Of a stretch of 64,000 nt of DNA, positions 63,587 to 64,000 are shown one piece after another (positions within the stretch are counted from its first letter, which is position 1; every line of letters starts with the position of its first letter). The notes below the pieces were generated by a model, which had not been told where the DNA came from, did not search any database, and saw nothing but the letters and a program-made list of their open reading frames with translations. Origin of the DNA: Camphora micrantha (lineage: Eukaryota > Streptophyta > Magnoliopsida > Laurales > Lauraceae). The stretch spans positions 42,537,238-42,601,237 of the forward strand of contig QPKB01000001.1 of assembly GCA_003546025.1 (NCBI GenBank), written 5' to 3'. Position numbers and translations under genes: made by a program.

Positions 63587-64000
63587 CATCGTCGTTGTCA
63601 TAGCCTTGTCCCAACGATGTTAGGGTCAGCTACATGAACTCTTTGTCTCCATTCAGTCCGTCCTGAGCCAAATTATCGGATACGTTGCACTTCTTCAAAT
63701 CTACCCAAACTACTTCAACCCATGTCATCTTCATTCCACCCTTCTCCTCGGTGGGCCATCAGTCCACATAGAAAAAACCTCGTCTTATTGGCACCATTGT
63801 TGGCTTGCATTGGACATGTTCAAACCATCTCAAACAAGTCTCTCTTTATTTATCATCTATTGATGTTGCCCCTAAATGCTCCTGAAAGCGCTCTTTTTTT
63901 TTTTACCTTTCTTTCCAATTTTACCACACATCCATCTCAACACTCTCATCTCTGCTACACTCATTTTGTGCATGTGTTGCTTCTTGATTGGCCAACATTT
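63587..64000 (-). mobile_element. RTE-type LINE 3' end, runs off the window
   Basis: Minus-strand end CATCGTTGGGACAAGGC followed by a degenerate TGACAACGACGATG tail at 63586-63600. The same 3' sequence stands at 10111-10500 (GACATGTTCAAACCA, then TTGATTGGCCAACAT against TAATTGGCCAACAT). Only the C-terminal RT-downstream part is in the window. Confidence 0.72.

Overview
The window is nuclear DNA of a flowering plant. The grounds are GT-AG introns, plant-type Copia, Gypsy, L1 and RTE retroelements, MULE, hAT and Helitron DNA transposons, tRNA-Met primer sites next to LTRs, and a conserved plant-like AAA+ ATPase read from short exons. Very long, transposon-filled introns suggest a woody species with a large genome (a magnoliid would fit), but the sequence alone does not fix the species.

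The main result is that nearly the whole window lies inside one host gene on the minus strand. Six exons (61921-62065, 61485-61783, 34120-34244, 32737-32780, 24850-24981, 4827-4904) have matching splice phases and give, in order, an N-terminal region, a linker, the pre-P-loop segment, Walker A, Walker B and the segment just after Walker B of an AAA+ ATPase. Both gene ends are outside the window. The introns are about 27.2 kb, 19.9 kb, 7.8 kb, 1.3 kb and 137 bp. Everything else described here is intron content.

Layout, left to right. 1-2581: 5' part of a Copia element (minus). 4827-4904: exon. 5054-8078: MULE with 9-bp target duplication, a SWIM-domain transposase remnant and a palindromic 43-bp repeat array. 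8097-16070: LTR-like pieces, two LINE remnants and an RTE tail. 17986-24281: Copia element with 5-bp target duplication, interrupted by a Helitron (19025-21870) and a tRNA-derived SINE. 24850-24981: Walker B exon. 25392-25694: Copia tail. 26422-32023: young Copia with 5-bp target duplication. 32737-32780 and 34120-34244: exons. 35470-38800: Gypsy scraps, an L1 tail and MITEs. 39085-52236: one L1-type LINE (minus) split by a 5.1-kb hAT (42699-47789), an hAT MITE (47970-48652) and an unclassified MITE (49097-50544) that holds another hAT MITE. 52238-55020: Gypsy pieces in opposite orientations. 55386-60086: a gag-only LTR element holding more MITEs. 61485-62065: two exons. 63587-64000: RTE tail.

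The transposons look mostly dead, with stops, frameshifts and internal deletions. The host exons are open in the expected frame. The gene product, if made, needs precise removal of introns full of sense-oriented LTRs, LINEs and their poly(A) signals. All boundaries rest on reading the sequence: terminal motifs, direct repeats and translated motifs; no database search was possible.
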